Part shown: positions 20,372-28,677 of the stretch, in pieces
Layout: each line of letters starts with the position of its first letter
How positions within the stretch are numbered: position 1 is the stretch's first letter
Source of the DNA: Paraburkholderia elongata
GTDB lineage: Bacteria > Pseudomonadota > Gammaproteobacteria > Burkholderiales > Burkholderiaceae
Assembly (NCBI RefSeq): GCF_013177735.1
Contig: NZ_WOEZ01000086.1
Coordinates: 1 to 64,000, forward strand
Direction of reading: 5' to 3'
DNA length: 64,000 nucleotides
Notes under the pieces: model-generated
The model's database searches: none
Seen by the model: only the letters and a program-made list of their open reading frames with translations
What the model was told of the DNA's origin: nothing
Program-made: the position numbers and the translations under genes

Positions 20372-20570
20372 TCAAGCAGTAGTGGGGACCCAGCGATGTG
20401 GCAGCAACTGAGCGATGTCGTCGGCTCGATGGGTGGGTAACCGGGTCGGCACGTCTTTCAGGTAGGCGTACGGATCGTGGTCGTTGAGTTGTGCCGATCG
20501 GATCAAGCTCATGATCGCCGCTGCACGTTTACCTGCGCGCAACGAACCCGCGAACAGCCAGTTCGAGCGA
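20372..20570 (-). pseudogene. IS66-family transposase (tnpC), C-terminal part
   Basis: The sequence reads SNWLFAGSLRAGKRAAAIMS, then LIRSAQLNDHDPYAYLKDV and QLLPHRWVPTTA before a stop at 20372-20374, the conserved C-terminus of IS66 TnpC. It is interrupted at 20570 by the RIT element. The rest of the gene continues at 24087. Confidence 0.88.
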
Positions 20571-20590
20571 TTATAGAAACGATTCTATAA
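20571..20590. repeat. 8-4-8 palindrome at the RIT left end
   Basis: TTATAGAA-ACGA-TTCTATAA is a perfect palindrome with the same 8-4-8 geometry as those at 19167 and 20198 but different sequence. It is found only at the left RIT end. A degenerate relative of its right part (GAAACGGTCTATAAG) lies at 24402-24416. Confidence 0.85.
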
Positions 20591-20596
20591 GAGGTC

Positions 20597-20625
20597 TTAT
20601 CGTCAGTTTGCAGTTATCGAAGGTT
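20597..20625 (+). repeat. RIT terminal inverted repeat, left
   Basis: A 29-bp repeat beginning TTATCGTCAGTTTGCAGTTA, inverted relative to 24058-24086 with a single A/G mismatch. Similarity continues inward around CGCTGGA after a 3-base offset. Confidence 0.9.
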
Positions 20626-20742
20626 CGCTGGAAGTGTATCGAGTGAACAACCGACGATCGATGCCGGAGCCCTGTATTTGCGGGACAACGGCATCGATGT
20701 GAATGCGTGATCTGTGGTGCGTCAGCTACGAACTATCAATAA

Positions 20743-21747
20743 CTATAGGGTCTCCAGGAACCTAAGGAGATCATCTTTCGGCCGGTATCGAAGGGGCTCG
20801 CGTGATGGCGCCTGGAGTGCCTTCAATGCCCGTTCTTTCATCTGCAGGTCCGCTTCGACATAGCGATGGGTGGTAGCGGGACTTTCGTGTCCAAGCCACA
20901 GCGCGATGACTGTATCGGGAACGCCCGACTGCAGCATGTGCATGGCAACGGAATGGCGAACGAGGTGCGGAAAGATCCGACGCCGGACGAGCTCCGGAAA
21001 CTGTCGTGAGGCAATCTGGGTAGCGAGTTTCAACCGGTCAGTGAAACCGATGCGTGTGAGTGGAGCGCCAGATCGACCGGGAAATAGCGGTTCCTGAGGG
21101 GCACGTGGATATTGCCGTAGCCAGCGCTTGAGGTCTTTGGCGGTGTCGGGCCACAGCGGGACTGAGCGCTCCTTGCGGCCCTTGCCATGGATGCGAATCC
21201 ATGAGGTGGGCCCGAGCACAAGATCGGACACGCGCATGTCAATGAGTTCCGAAACACGAGCGCCCGTGTTGTAAAGCGTTGCCAGCATGATGTGGTCTCG
21301 CTGCCCCGTCCATGTTCCGGTATCTGGAGCCGCGAGAATCGCTTCGATATGCTCACGGGACAGAAATCCTACCAGTGGTTGCTCAAACCGCTTCATGGGA
21401 ATCGCCAGTACCGACTGCGCTATCGCCATGGCTGACGGCTCCTCGAATGAAACGTATTCCATGAACGACCGGATGGCGGCAAACCGCGCGTTCCGGCTGC
21501 GGATCGAATTGCGCCGATCCTCTTCGAGGTACCGGAGAAAGTCGAGGATGAATGGCGCGTCCAGGTCTTCGATGGTGATATCGCTTGGCCGTTTGTGCAA
21601 GCGTTGATGAGCAAAGGCCAGGAGCAACCGGAAGCTGTCACGGTAGGCCGTCACAGTGCAAGGGCTCGCGTGTCGTTGCTGTTGCAAGCGCTGCATAAAG
21701 AACTTCTGTACCAGGACGGCAAAGGTCTGGGTGGCGGAATGTCTCAC
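20743..21747 (-). CDS. ritC: RIT tyrosine recombinase, third gene
   Basis: The 334-residue protein is a complete tyrosine recombinase: a core-binding domain (about 10-110) and a catalytic domain with Arg in NTGARVSELIDMRVS, HLVRHSVAM, ALWLGHESPATTHRY with the nucleophile Tyr, and Lys in GKGRKERSVPL. The start is a GTG overlapping the stop of the preceding recombinase gene by GTGA. All catalytic residues are present, so it is probably active. Confidence 0.88.
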   Translation of the reverse strand: MRHSATQTFAVLVQKFFMQRLQQQRHASPCTVTAYRDSFRLLLAFAHQRLHKRPSDITIEDLDAPFILDFLRYLEEDRRNSIRSRNARFAAIRSFMEYVSFEEPSAMAIAQSVLAIPMKRFEQPLVGFLSREHIEAILAAPDTGTWTGQRDHIMLATLYNTGARVSELIDMRVSDLVLGPTSWIRIHGKGRKERSVPLWPDTAKDLKRWLRQYPRAPQEPLFPGRSGAPLTRIGFTDRLKLATQIASRQFPELVRRRIFPHLVRHSVAMHMLQSGVPDTVIALWLGHESPATTHRYVEADLQMKERALKALQAPSREPLRYRPKDDLLRFLETL

Positions 21748-22688
21748 GATGCACCTCCATGACAGCGCACGAAGCGCCGGGCTGCGATCGCCAGCAATTC
21801 GGGCGTAGCTGTTTCATACCAGTACGTATCCGTGACCTTGGCGTGCCCGAGGTAGGTCGACAGAGCAAGAATGCTGCGATCAACGTCCAGCCCGCGAGCG
21901 TACCACTCCTGCAATCTATGGCAGACGAACGAATGTCGAAGATCCTGCAGCCGCGGTGCGGGATGGTCTCCTCGAGCGCGCCACTTCAAGGCTGTGCGCA
22001 ATACTTTGAAGACACGCTCGACGCTTCGTGTCGAGGCCGGTCGACCGCAATCGAACACGAAGAATGCGTCGGTTGTACCAGCGAGAGGATCGCGGTCGCG
22101 CTTGCTGACGAAAGTGCGCAATGCTTCCGCCGTGGTGGGATGTATCGGCACCCAACGCGATTTGCCAAATTTGCCATATCGAATTTGTAGCAGCTGTCGC
22201 TCGAGATCGACATCCGAACGGGTTAACCCCGTCGCTTCCGAGACGCGCAGGCCTGTTGCCGCAATCAATCCAAAGATTGTCTTACAGCTCGCACCGCGCA
22301 GGCCACCGGACGGATATAAGTGATCGCAGGCAGCCAACAGATCAAGGACCTCATTGTCTGTAAAAACATGCGGTGTCAACCGCCGATGAGCACGTCCGAA
22401 CAGGCTTCGCGGCGGAATCTCGGTTGCGGGATCGAACTGCCGGCAATAAGACGCAAAGGGCCGAAGCACCTCGATCCGGCGTGCAGCCGTTAGCCGTCGG
22501 CCAGTGTGTGAACTGCTGGCCCACTGAACGGCAAGTCGTACCGTCAGCGGACCAGAATGGCCAACCTGTTCGGCGAAGCGCGCAAATTGCCTGAGCTGCG
22601 TGCCTTCAGTTTCAAGCCGAAAGCCTGCACGTCGGCGAACGGCCAGGTAATCGTCGATCCAGGTCGAGAATGATGTACGTGCGTTCAT
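21744..22688 (-). CDS. ritB: RIT tyrosine recombinase, second gene
   Basis: The 314-residue tyrosine recombinase starts at ATG 22688 (MNARTSFSTWIDDYLAVRR), which overlaps the stop of the first gene by ATGA. Catalytic-domain signatures are ATGLRVSEATGLTRSDVD (Arg), GKSRWVPIH, LQDLRHSFVCHRL, STYLGHAKVTDTYWY (Tyr). Translational coupling on both sides suggests fixed stoichiometry of the three recombinases. Confidence 0.88.
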   Translation of the reverse strand: MNARTSFSTWIDDYLAVRRRAGFRLETEGTQLRQFARFAEQVGHSGPLTVRLAVQWASSSHTGRRLTAARRIEVLRPFASYCRQFDPATEIPPRSLFGRAHRRLTPHVFTDNEVLDLLAACDHLYPSGGLRGASCKTIFGLIAATGLRVSEATGLTRSDVDLERQLLQIRYGKFGKSRWVPIHPTTAEALRTFVSKRDRDPLAGTTDAFFVFDCGRPASTRSVERVFKVLRTALKWRARGDHPAPRLQDLRHSFVCHRLQEWYARGLDVDRSILALSTYLGHAKVTDTYWYETATPELLAIAARRFVRCHGGAS

Positions 22689-23944
22689 GGCCGCCTCCCT
22701 GGCCATGGGAGCGCCACGCACCGAAGCGCGGGAAGATCGACCTTCGCGTAAATCGTCGTCGTGTTGAGGCTGCGGTGACGCAACAGGTCGGCGATTTCCT
22801 TAAACGGCGCACCACCTTGTGCCATCCGGCATGCCATGGTGTGTCGGAATATATGCGTGCCGCGCACGCGCTGCTGCAGACCGCAGCGTTCGGCAGCGTT
22901 ACGAACAGCGTTTCGGACGATGTCCACGTTAGCCGCGGCATTGAGCGGTGGCCGATGGCGGACGAAGACCTCGCGCCGTGTGGTCTGCGGGCGTCCGTGT
23001 TCCAGATACGCTGCGATCGCCTGGCCGGTCAATCGTGGAAGCGGCACGACGTCGGTTCGCTTGCCCTTGCCGCGAATCCTCAACACTCCAGCGCGCCAGT
23101 CGATGTCATCCAGGCGCAGGTGCGCGACCTCCGCGCGTCGCAGGCCCAGGTCCAGCAGGCAGCGCGTAATTGCGAAGTCGCGCATGCCCGTGGCGCTGTC
23201 GCGATCGAAAGCGTTGAGCAGTTGCCCGGTCTCGACAGGCGTGAGAACCTCGGGCAGTCCGGCGAGGCGCCACAGGGCGACCCGTGGCAGTGCCGCGATG
23301 AGTGAAGTGGTGGGTGTTCCGCAGCTAGCCTTGAACAGGAAATAGCTGCGCAGCGAGAGGACTACGCTCCTGACCGAACCGGGCGTGAGTCCATGCGTGC
23401 GACGCATGACAAAGCGAACGATATCCGCCGGACCGAGCTTCGAAATGCGTACAGTGCTCGTGCCGAAACGATCGACAAGAAACTCCAAGACGTCGCGCCG
23501 CCGAACGGTGCATGTGCTATCGGAAAGACCGCGGACTTCTACGAGATGACGCTCAAAACCTGCCAGTTCTGCTGCAATTGACGCGGAAACACTCGGGACC
23601 AGATGTGTTTGAACCTTGCCGAGCATGGCAAGAAAGTGCTTCAGCGCGGCGCGTGCGTCGACTCTATAGCGACGGCATCGTGGGGCGCATCGGCAATGGG
23701 GCAGATGCCCATCGAGAAACCGGTTGACCAGCGTCTCGCTGAGATCGCAAAGAGCAACATCCTGTTGCGAGACCCAGCGGACGAAGTGGGCGACACTCCT
23801 GAAGTAGCGCTCCACTGTCTCCCAGGCATAACCGCGTTCAGTCAGATATTGGAAGTACGCATCTGCATGCGCATCCAATGCGGCCCTGGCAAACCAGCGT
23901 TGGGCAAGAATATGCCCGGGTTTGAGGCGCGAGTACGTGGACAT
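22685..23944 (-). CDS. ritA: RIT tyrosine recombinase, first gene
   Basis: The 419-residue recombinase is the largest of the trio. GAGGAG precedes the ATG at 23944; an upstream in-frame start at 23965 is less likely. An extra Cys-rich N-terminal segment (CRCAPRCRRYRV, about residues 85-96) precedes the catalytic domain with LDLGLRRAEVAHLRL, GKGKRTDVVPL, GTHIFRHTMACRM and LLRHRSLNTTTIYAKV. In the last motif the usual Gly before His is Arg, but His and Tyr are kept. Confidence 0.88.
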   Translation of the reverse strand: MSTYSRLKPGHILAQRWFARAALDAHADAYFQYLTERGYAWETVERYFRSVAHFVRWVSQQDVALCDLSETLVNRFLDGHLPHCRCAPRCRRYRVDARAALKHFLAMLGKVQTHLVPSVSASIAAELAGFERHLVEVRGLSDSTCTVRRRDVLEFLVDRFGTSTVRISKLGPADIVRFVMRRTHGLTPGSVRSVVLSLRSYFLFKASCGTPTTSLIAALPRVALWRLAGLPEVLTPVETGQLLNAFDRDSATGMRDFAITRCLLDLGLRRAEVAHLRLDDIDWRAGVLRIRGKGKRTDVVPLPRLTGQAIAAYLEHGRPQTTRREVFVRHRPPLNAAANVDIVRNAVRNAAERCGLQQRVRGTHIFRHTMACRMAQGGAPFKEIADLLRHRSLNTTTIYAKVDLPALRCVALPWPGRRP

Positions 23945-24057
23945 GGCAACTCTCCTCGAAAACACGAAACAGCACGAGGAAAGTACTCCAAGTTATGGAA
24001 GCTCGTGAGAGGTCGGATACCACTGAAAACAGGTGCTATGCCCCATATCCAGCGCTC

Positions 24058-24086
24058 AACCTTCGATAACTGCAAACCGACGATAA
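24058..24086 (-). repeat. RIT terminal inverted repeat, right
   Basis: The partner of the left 29-bp repeat in opposite orientation. It directly abuts the GAGCGA target duplication at 24087-24092, unlike the left end. Confidence 0.9.
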
Positions 24087-24406
24087 GAGCGACCGGTGGC
24101 CCACGGACGAATCTGATTTTCCAACCAGTTGTTGTCGATGGGCACATGCCCCTAGACCAGATAGCGCGTCAGCGCCTCCCATCGCTTGAGACTATAGTCG
24201 AGCGCCTTGGCAATCGCCGATCCCTCGGAGATGAGTTTGCGCTGACCCACCATCCAGGCATGCAATGCGTCGGCGATCGGTCTGGCACGCTCTTGACGCA
24301 GAGTACCTCTTCGATCTGGTTTCAACTCGGCAGCGTCACGTTCGACATCATAGAGCGCGCCGTCTGCTAGAACATCTTCAGACGTACGGAGCAGTCTTTT
24401 TGAAAC
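24087..24406 (-). pseudogene. IS66-family transposase (tnpC), upstream part with stop
   Basis: Reading on the minus strand gives ALYDVERDAAELKPDRRG, RPIADALHAWM, AKALDYSLKRWEALTRYLV, a TAG stop, then GHVPIDNNWLENQIRPWATG. The usual form is RYLDDGHVPIDNN, so the stop is an in-frame mutation. The N-terminal part of the transposase is missing beyond 24406. This is the other half of the copy at 20372-20570. Confidence 0.85.
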
Positions 24407-24417
24407 GGTCTATAAGG

Positions 24418-24434
24418 AAATTCTGACAGAATTT
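24418..24434. repeat. Short inverted repeat upstream of the glutaminase gene
   Basis: AAATTCTG-A-CAGAATTT is a perfect 8-bp inverted repeat, about 140 bases before the glutaminase start and next to the IS66 remnant boundary. It could be an operator or an element scar. Confidence 0.4.
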
Positions 24435-24569
24435 TAGGACAGAATCGATGGCGGCGACTGGTTAGCACACCAATACTACGGTTAGCGCTACTGCCACTCG
24501 CGCGTCGGAGATGCGGCTTACGGCCACATCCTGCGAACAAAGGTCATTTCAGGAAGAGGAGCAATCCGA

Positions 24570-25628
24570 ATGTTAAATAGAAATTTAGCAGTTGCCAACT
24601 CGGGCCGGCGACACGTGCTGGCTTGCGCGACGGGCCTGTCCATGCTGGCACTGCTTGGCCGCCAGGCTGCGGCCGCGACGGTCCGCCCGGCGGATATGCC
24701 GTCCAGCAATGCGCTTCGTGCTGCCGTCAACGACGCGCATCAGCAGTTCGCAGGGCTCACGGACGGCAAGAACGCGGACTATATTCCGTACTTGGCGACG
24801 GTTCCGTCGAACCTGTTCGGCATCGCCGTCGTGACCGCCACGGGCGATACGATCACGGCGGGCGATGTCGACTACGCGTTCGCGATCGAGTCGATTTCGA
24901 AACTATTCACGCTTGGGCTCGTGATCGACGACATCGGTGCCGACGCATTGCGCAAGAAGATCGGCGCATCGCCCACGGGCATGCCGTTCAACTCGGTGCA
25001 GGCGATCGAGTTACATGGCGGCAAGCCGCTCAATCCGTTTGTCAACGCCGGTGCCATTGCGACGACGAGTCTCGTGCCGGGAAGCAGTCCCGACGCGAAA
25101 TGGGCCAACATCATCGGTGAAATGAGCGCGTTTGCAGGCCACGAGCTCAAGGTGAACGAAGAGGTCTATAAATCCGAATCGGACACGAATCAGCACAACC
25201 GGGGCATTGCCTGGCTGCTGCAGAGCTATGGCTACATGTACAGCGATCCGATCGCCGCGACCGATCTGTACACGCGCCAGTGCTCGGTTGCGGTGAGTGC
25301 AAAGGATCTCGCGACGATGGGCGCGGTGCTAGCCGCAAAGGGCGTGCATCCGGTCAGCGGGAAGAGACTGTTGAAAGAGGCCAACGTGCGCGAAATGCTC
25401 GCGGAGATGACCCTCAACGGCATGTACGACGCCAGCGGAGACTGGTTGTACCAGGTCGGGCTGCCGGCGAAGAGCGGCGTCGGAGGCGGCGTGCTCGCGG
25501 TGGTGCCAGGCAAAATGGCGATCGCCGCTTTTTCTCCGCCGCTCGATAATTATGGCAACAGCGTCCGCGCTCAAGCGGCTATCGCGCATATCTCCAGCCA
25601 ATTGAAACTCGACGTCTTTGGCGCGTAG
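24570..25628 (+). CDS. glsA: Exported glutaminase A
   Basis: This serine-dependent glutaminase hydrolyses L-glutamine to glutamate and ammonia. Family signatures are [20 protein letters not shown], the catalytic SxxK in [32 protein letters not shown], and [20 protein letters not shown]. The 352-residue protein begins with [25 protein letters not shown], a signal peptide with twin arginines ending in an AxA-like site, so export is likely. Most GlsA proteins are cytosolic. AAGAGGAG lies 8 bases upstream of the ATG. It lies 164 bases from the IS66/RIT debris. Confidence 0.93.
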   Translation: MLNRNLAVANSGRRHVLACATGLSMLALLGRQAAAATVRPADMPSSNALRAAVNDAHQQFAGLTDGKNADYIPYLATVPSNLFGIAVVTATGDTITAGDVDYAFAIESISKLFTLGLVIDDIGADALRKKIGASPTGMPFNSVQAIELHGGKPLNPFVNAGAIATTSLVPGSSPDAKWANIIGEMSAFAGHELKVNEEVYKSESDTNQHNRGIAWLLQSYGYMYSDPIAATDLYTRQCSVAVSAKDLATMGAVLAAKGVHPVSGKRLLKEANVREMLAEMTLNGMYDASGDWLYQVGLPAKSGVGGGVLAVVPGKMAIAAFSPPLDNYGNSVRAQAAIAHISSQLKLDVFGA

Positions 25629-25631
25629 TGC

Positions 25632-26122
25632 TGTTGAGGTTCGTTAATTCCGCTACTGGGTACGCTAATTCTGCTAATACCGCCTGATTTTAGGTGAGCA
25701 GCGACTGTAGTTCGCTATATGGCTGATGGCATCAGATGATTCCAGGTAAAGAAACGATTAGCGTTTTCACGGTTTCACTCTTGCTGGTGGATCTGCCAGC
25801 ATGTGCAGGAAGGCCGTGTGGCAAGAGGTTGCGCGGTATTGGCTGCCACAGGTCACGAGGTAATTGAGGCGAGCCAACCTGGTTGGATTGGGCGGTATTC
25901 GAAAAATCGTGCGCGCACATCCACAAGACGTATTAGCGCAATTAGCGGACATGAAAGGGGTATTCGCAGAAATGACGGACAAGAGCCGTGCACCGCGTTG
26001 CGAAAACGCAACGCGCCACGGTGAAGCGAATTTCTGGATTCGGTCAAAAAATCAATGAGATAGAGGGATTTCTCATTAGTAGCGTGATTGGACGCCATTA
26101 GCGGAATTAACGAACCTCAACA
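25632..26122. mobile_element. 491-bp MITE-like element with 24-bp terminal inverted repeats
   Basis: TGTTGAGGTTCGTTAATTCC plus CGCTA-type bases at 25632-25655 are repeated exactly in inverted orientation at 26099-26122, and after one mismatch TGG continues inward. The left end begins 3 bases after the glsA stop. No full recombinase or transposase is inside; short frames are present on both strands. It looks like a non-autonomous element mobilised in trans. The parent element is not in the window. Confidence 0.75.
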
Positions 26123-26155
26123 CATCCTCCGCTATCGGATGAAAAATTTTAGCGC

Positions 26156-26176
26156 TTCAAAAATGCGTTTTGACAC
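26156..26176 (-). repeat. Insertion-element end remnant, copy 1
   Basis: On the minus strand this reads GTGTCAAAACGCATTTTTGAA. The plus-strand sequence at 30611-30630 is the same except for one T. The two are 4.4 kb apart in opposite orientation and look like ends of the same lost insertion element. Confidence 0.6.
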
Positions 26177-26364
26177 GCTCTGGCCCGGAGCTGCCCCCTT
26201 GATGCGCTATCCCATCAACGGCGGGTTTCGAGGCTAACACGGACGTCTGTCTGCCCAAGGAGACTCAACGGCAATTTTTTAGCTGGAGCGGTCATGCGGG
26301 GCAACATCTGCTATTGCCAGAAGCATCCTCACACCGCTTTGAGGCCGAGAGTTGACCTGAATCC

Positions 26365-26378
26365 TTGATGCAGATCAT
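26365..26378. promoter_or_regulatory. FNR-type box (13/14) upstream of hemerythrin gene
   Basis: TTGATGCAGATCAT differs from TTGAT-N4-ATCAA at one base and lies about 100 bases upstream of the hemerythrin start. Confidence 0.5.
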
Positions 26379-26470
26379 CGGGGTACCCGTCGTGCCCTCC
26401 ATACTTTTGATACACGGGACTCAGGCGATCGCAGGCTGAACACGCCGTGTCGACGGGTAAGGGGTTCGAT

Positions 26471-27046
26471 ATGCAAACGCCGGTAGCGAGAAAGGCCGTA
26501 CGGATCATCATTAGGGAACACCAGCAGCTATCGATGGTCGTCACGGGCATGCAACGCTTTGTCAAACTGCTCGGTGCCGGCGCAGACGTGCCTAGACCGA
26601 CGATGTTTCGGTCCATGCTGTTTTACATTAGCGAATATCCGGAGCAGCAACATCATCCCAAAGAAGAGCGCTATCTGTTCGCGCGCTTGCGGCACCATGC
26701 CAACGACCTCGACAAAACCATCGACGAATTAGAGGAACAGCACGCTCAGGGCAAGGCTCGAATGCGAAACATCGAACATGCATTGACCCGATACCAGTTG
26801 GTTGGCGAGTCCGCGCTCCCGGTGTTGCGCGAGATGGTCGAAGAATACGCCGCGTTCTCCGCAAATCACAGACGCCTGGAAGAAGAGGTGATTCTGCCTG
26901 CCGCGCGTCAGTGGCTGACCGAAGAGGACTGGAACGAGCTGGACGAGGCGTTTGGCACAAACCGCGATCCGTTCGCCGGCGTCATGGTCGAGGCAGATCT
27001 CGGCCGCCTCTTTGCAATGATCGTCAAGGCCATCCGGGAACCTTAG
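26471..27046 (+). CDS. Hemerythrin-domain protein
   Basis: The 191-residue cytosolic protein carries the di-iron ligand pattern of hemerythrin-like domains: REHQQL, QHHPKEERYLF, EEQHAQGKARM and ANHRRLEEEVILPAA. Such proteins bind oxygen or nitric oxide or act in iron and redox sensing. The ATG at 26471 follows AAGGGG at good spacing; a GTG at 26447 is less likely. It is a close paralogue of the gene at 28674-29255 and of the broken copy at 30639-30927. An FNR-like box lies upstream. Confidence 0.88.
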   Translation: MQTPVARKAVRIIIREHQQLSMVVTGMQRFVKLLGAGADVPRPTMFRSMLFYISEYPEQQHHPKEERYLFARLRHHANDLDKTIDELEEQHAQGKARMRNIEHALTRYQLVGESALPVLREMVEEYAAFSANHRRLEEEVILPAARQWLTEEDWNELDEAFGTNRDPFAGVMVEADLGRLFAMIVKAIREP

Positions 27047-27058
27047 GAAATGCAAATG

Positions 27059-27072
27059 TTGATCTGCGTCAA
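27059..27072. promoter_or_regulatory. FNR-type box (13/14) upstream of small membrane protein
   Basis: TTGATCTGCGTCAA has one mismatch to TTGAT-N4-ATCAA and lies about 185 bases upstream of the membrane-protein gene at 27251. Confidence 0.45.
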
Positions 27073-27250
27073 TGCGACAGCGCTGGTGCATGTTCATGCT
27101 AGACGGTAAGTGCCCTTCATCCGGTGATCGTCAGTTCAGCCCGGCAAGAGCGCATTCTGCGAGCGACATTCATGGAATGTTTGACCGCCCGCCAGATCGT
27201 TCCAGATGTGACAGGATGTGAGGACGCTTGCCGCCGAGAAGGGAGGCGAT

Positions 27251-27598
27251 ATGCAAGCCATGCACCACTTTCGTCTGGAACTGCGGCACGCAACGATGCC
27301 CACGTATGTTGCCAGTTATCTGTTCCCGTTTCTTTTATTCGTCTACGAAACTCATCGCGTCGGCAGGTGGATTTTCGACTACGGGATGAATTTCTCAAAC
27401 TACAAGTTTATGGGCTATGAGTATCTGCTCATGCTCGTGTTCGTCGCACTCCAGATCATTGTCGAAGTCGCTTTCCTCCTGGGAGCCTGGTTGGGGCGAC
27501 ATCACGATCTCGATCATCGAATTACAAATGTCCTGGCTGGGGTGGGCTGTTCCATTGGCATCCTCGTCTTCGATTTTGCCTTGCAGCACGCACTCTAG
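27251..27598 (+). CDS. Small membrane protein of unknown function
   Basis: This 115-residue protein has about three hydrophobic segments (MPTYVASYLFPFLLFVY, EYLLMLVFVALQIIVEVAFLLGAWL, VLAGVGCSIGILVFDFAL) with several His and Tyr residues between them. GGGAGG lies just upstream of the ATG at 27251. It sits between a hemerythrin gene and a SnoaL-like gene in the same direction. Its position suggests a redox or low-oxygen role; no family is recognised. Confidence 0.7.
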   Translation: MQAMHHFRLELRHATMPTYVASYLFPFLLFVYETHRVGRWIFDYGMNFSNYKFMGYEYLLMLVFVALQIIVEVAFLLGAWLGRHHDLDHRITNVLAGVGCSIGILVFDFALQHAL

Positions 27599-27636
27599 AC
27601 CGGGCGTGTCGTCTTCTGTCGGTGAGAGGTGATGCC

Positions 27637-28077
27637 ATGGTCCAAGCGAACGAAGTAACCCGCGAGCTTGCGCAGCGGATCATTGGCCGCTTTTACCACG
27701 CGCACGCTCAAAAAGACGTCGCGCTTCTGCGGACGGTTGTTACGCCCGACTGGCAATACGTGCCTGCGTCTTTCGGGCCGGCCGGGGGGCCAGACCAGAT
27801 GATTCCAGTATTTGGTGACTTAGCTTCTGCGCTGCCGGACATGGACATTCAGATCTTGGATGTATTGATCCACGGGAACATGGTTGGCGTGCGGGCAAAA
27901 GTCAGGGGAACGCAGTCTGGGTCTCTGATGGGCATCGCAGCGACATCCAAGCCAATCGAGTTTGCGATTCACTCTTTTCACGAGTTCCGCGACGAACGTA
28001 TAGCGAAAACCTGGCATCTCGAGGACTGGCTAAGTGTCTTCCATCAGCTCGGAACGCTGCCGCCCAGTCTCAATTGA
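27637..28077 (+). CDS. SnoaL-like / ester-cyclase fold protein
   Basis: The 146-residue protein fits the NTF2-like SnoaL family: an N-terminal helix (ELAQRIIGRFYHAHAQKDVALLRTVV) then TPDWQYVP, PDMDIQILDVLIHGNMVGVRAKVRGTQ and a C-terminal HSFHEFRDERIAKTWHLEDWLSVFHQLG. The family has many small-molecule isomerases and cyclases; the substrate here is unknown. GAGAGGTG precedes the ATG at 27637. Confidence 0.8.
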   Translation: MVQANEVTRELAQRIIGRFYHAHAQKDVALLRTVVTPDWQYVPASFGPAGGPDQMIPVFGDLASALPDMDIQILDVLIHGNMVGVRAKVRGTQSGSLMGIAATSKPIEFAIHSFHEFRDERIAKTWHLEDWLSVFHQLGTLPPSLN

Positions 28078-28428
28078 ACAAGCATTGTCGGCAGATATGC
28101 CGCTTTTGTGGGCATTTCCGTTGTTCAGCAAGTTCGGATTGCATCGAGACTCTAACGTTCGACTACTGTGGATTTTTCATTGCGCGACCGAGGTCGTCCC
28201 GGGAGATCAATTTGCTTCCGGTAATGGTGGCGAAATCGCGTGACGCCCGCGAGAGGCAAGAAATCGCTCGTGCGCAGACGAGACGTATGGCACACACTGC
28301 CACCGAACTTGATCGCAGGGAAAGAGGGTGCTTGAGTATTTTTAGAATACCGTGCTCGATGAAGTTGACGTTGCCGACCATAGGCTCGGCGTAAACGAAT
28401 CCGATCCAGGCTTACTCGGGAGCTTGTC
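28078..28428. other. Intergenic region, no gene recognised
   Basis: About 350 bases with only short frames on either strand. No ribosome site, box or recognisable remnant was found before the cytochrome pseudogene. Confidence 0.4.
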
Positions 28429-28677
28429 ATGAAGCGTACGTTTATCGCAGTCACAATGCTGTGGTTATGCGCCTCGGTCGTGGCTGCGCCACCAGACGGG
28501 AAAGCCCTCTACCAAGAAAATTGCGCCAGTTTACATGGCCAAAACGGCAAGGGCGACACGGGATCGAAGCTCGTTGGCGATGCGAGTGAATGGAAGACAA
28601 AACTCTTTGAGAGGGCGGTTGTTCGCGTTTGCATCGCGTGGCCGGCCGCCCATCGAAAAGCGCAACCGAACTGCTAA
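28429..28677 (+). pseudogene. Cytochrome c remnant with lost heme motif
   Basis: A signal peptide (MKRTFIAVTMLWLCASVVAA) is followed by PPDGKALYQENCASLHGQNGKGDTGSKLVGD, the start of a class I cytochrome c. The heme motif should be CASCH but reads CASLH (TTA where a Cys codon is expected). The protein then runs at about 28622 into unrelated sequence shared with the hemerythrin duplication. Heme attachment would fail, so it is a pseudogene. Confidence 0.82.

Larger units (their letters stand above)
20571..24086 (-). mobile_element. Recombinase-in-trio (RIT) element inserted in IS66 tnpC
   Basis: Three overlapping tyrosine recombinase genes (ATGA and GTGA junctions) are bounded by 29-bp inverted repeats with one mismatch (20597-20625 and 24058-24086). 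The element is flanked by the 6-bp direct repeat GAGCGA (20565-20570 and 24087-24092). Removing 3516 bp and one repeat restores IS66 tnpC in frame as WATGRSNWLFAGS. This organisation matches the RIT elements known from Cupriavidus and Burkholderia relatives. At the left end, 26 extra bases with a 20-bp palindrome separate the inverted repeat from the target duplication. Confidence 0.9.

Noticed and set aside
20591-24416. Direct repeat GAAACG..TCTATAAG (20576 and 24402) as the RIT target duplication
   Set aside because: The right copy lies over 300 bases outside the element; GAGCGA with rejoining of IS66 tnpC gives a much better boundary.
26199-26218. TTGATG-N8-CATCAA as an FNR box
   Set aside because: The spacing between half-sites is too long for an FNR dimer.
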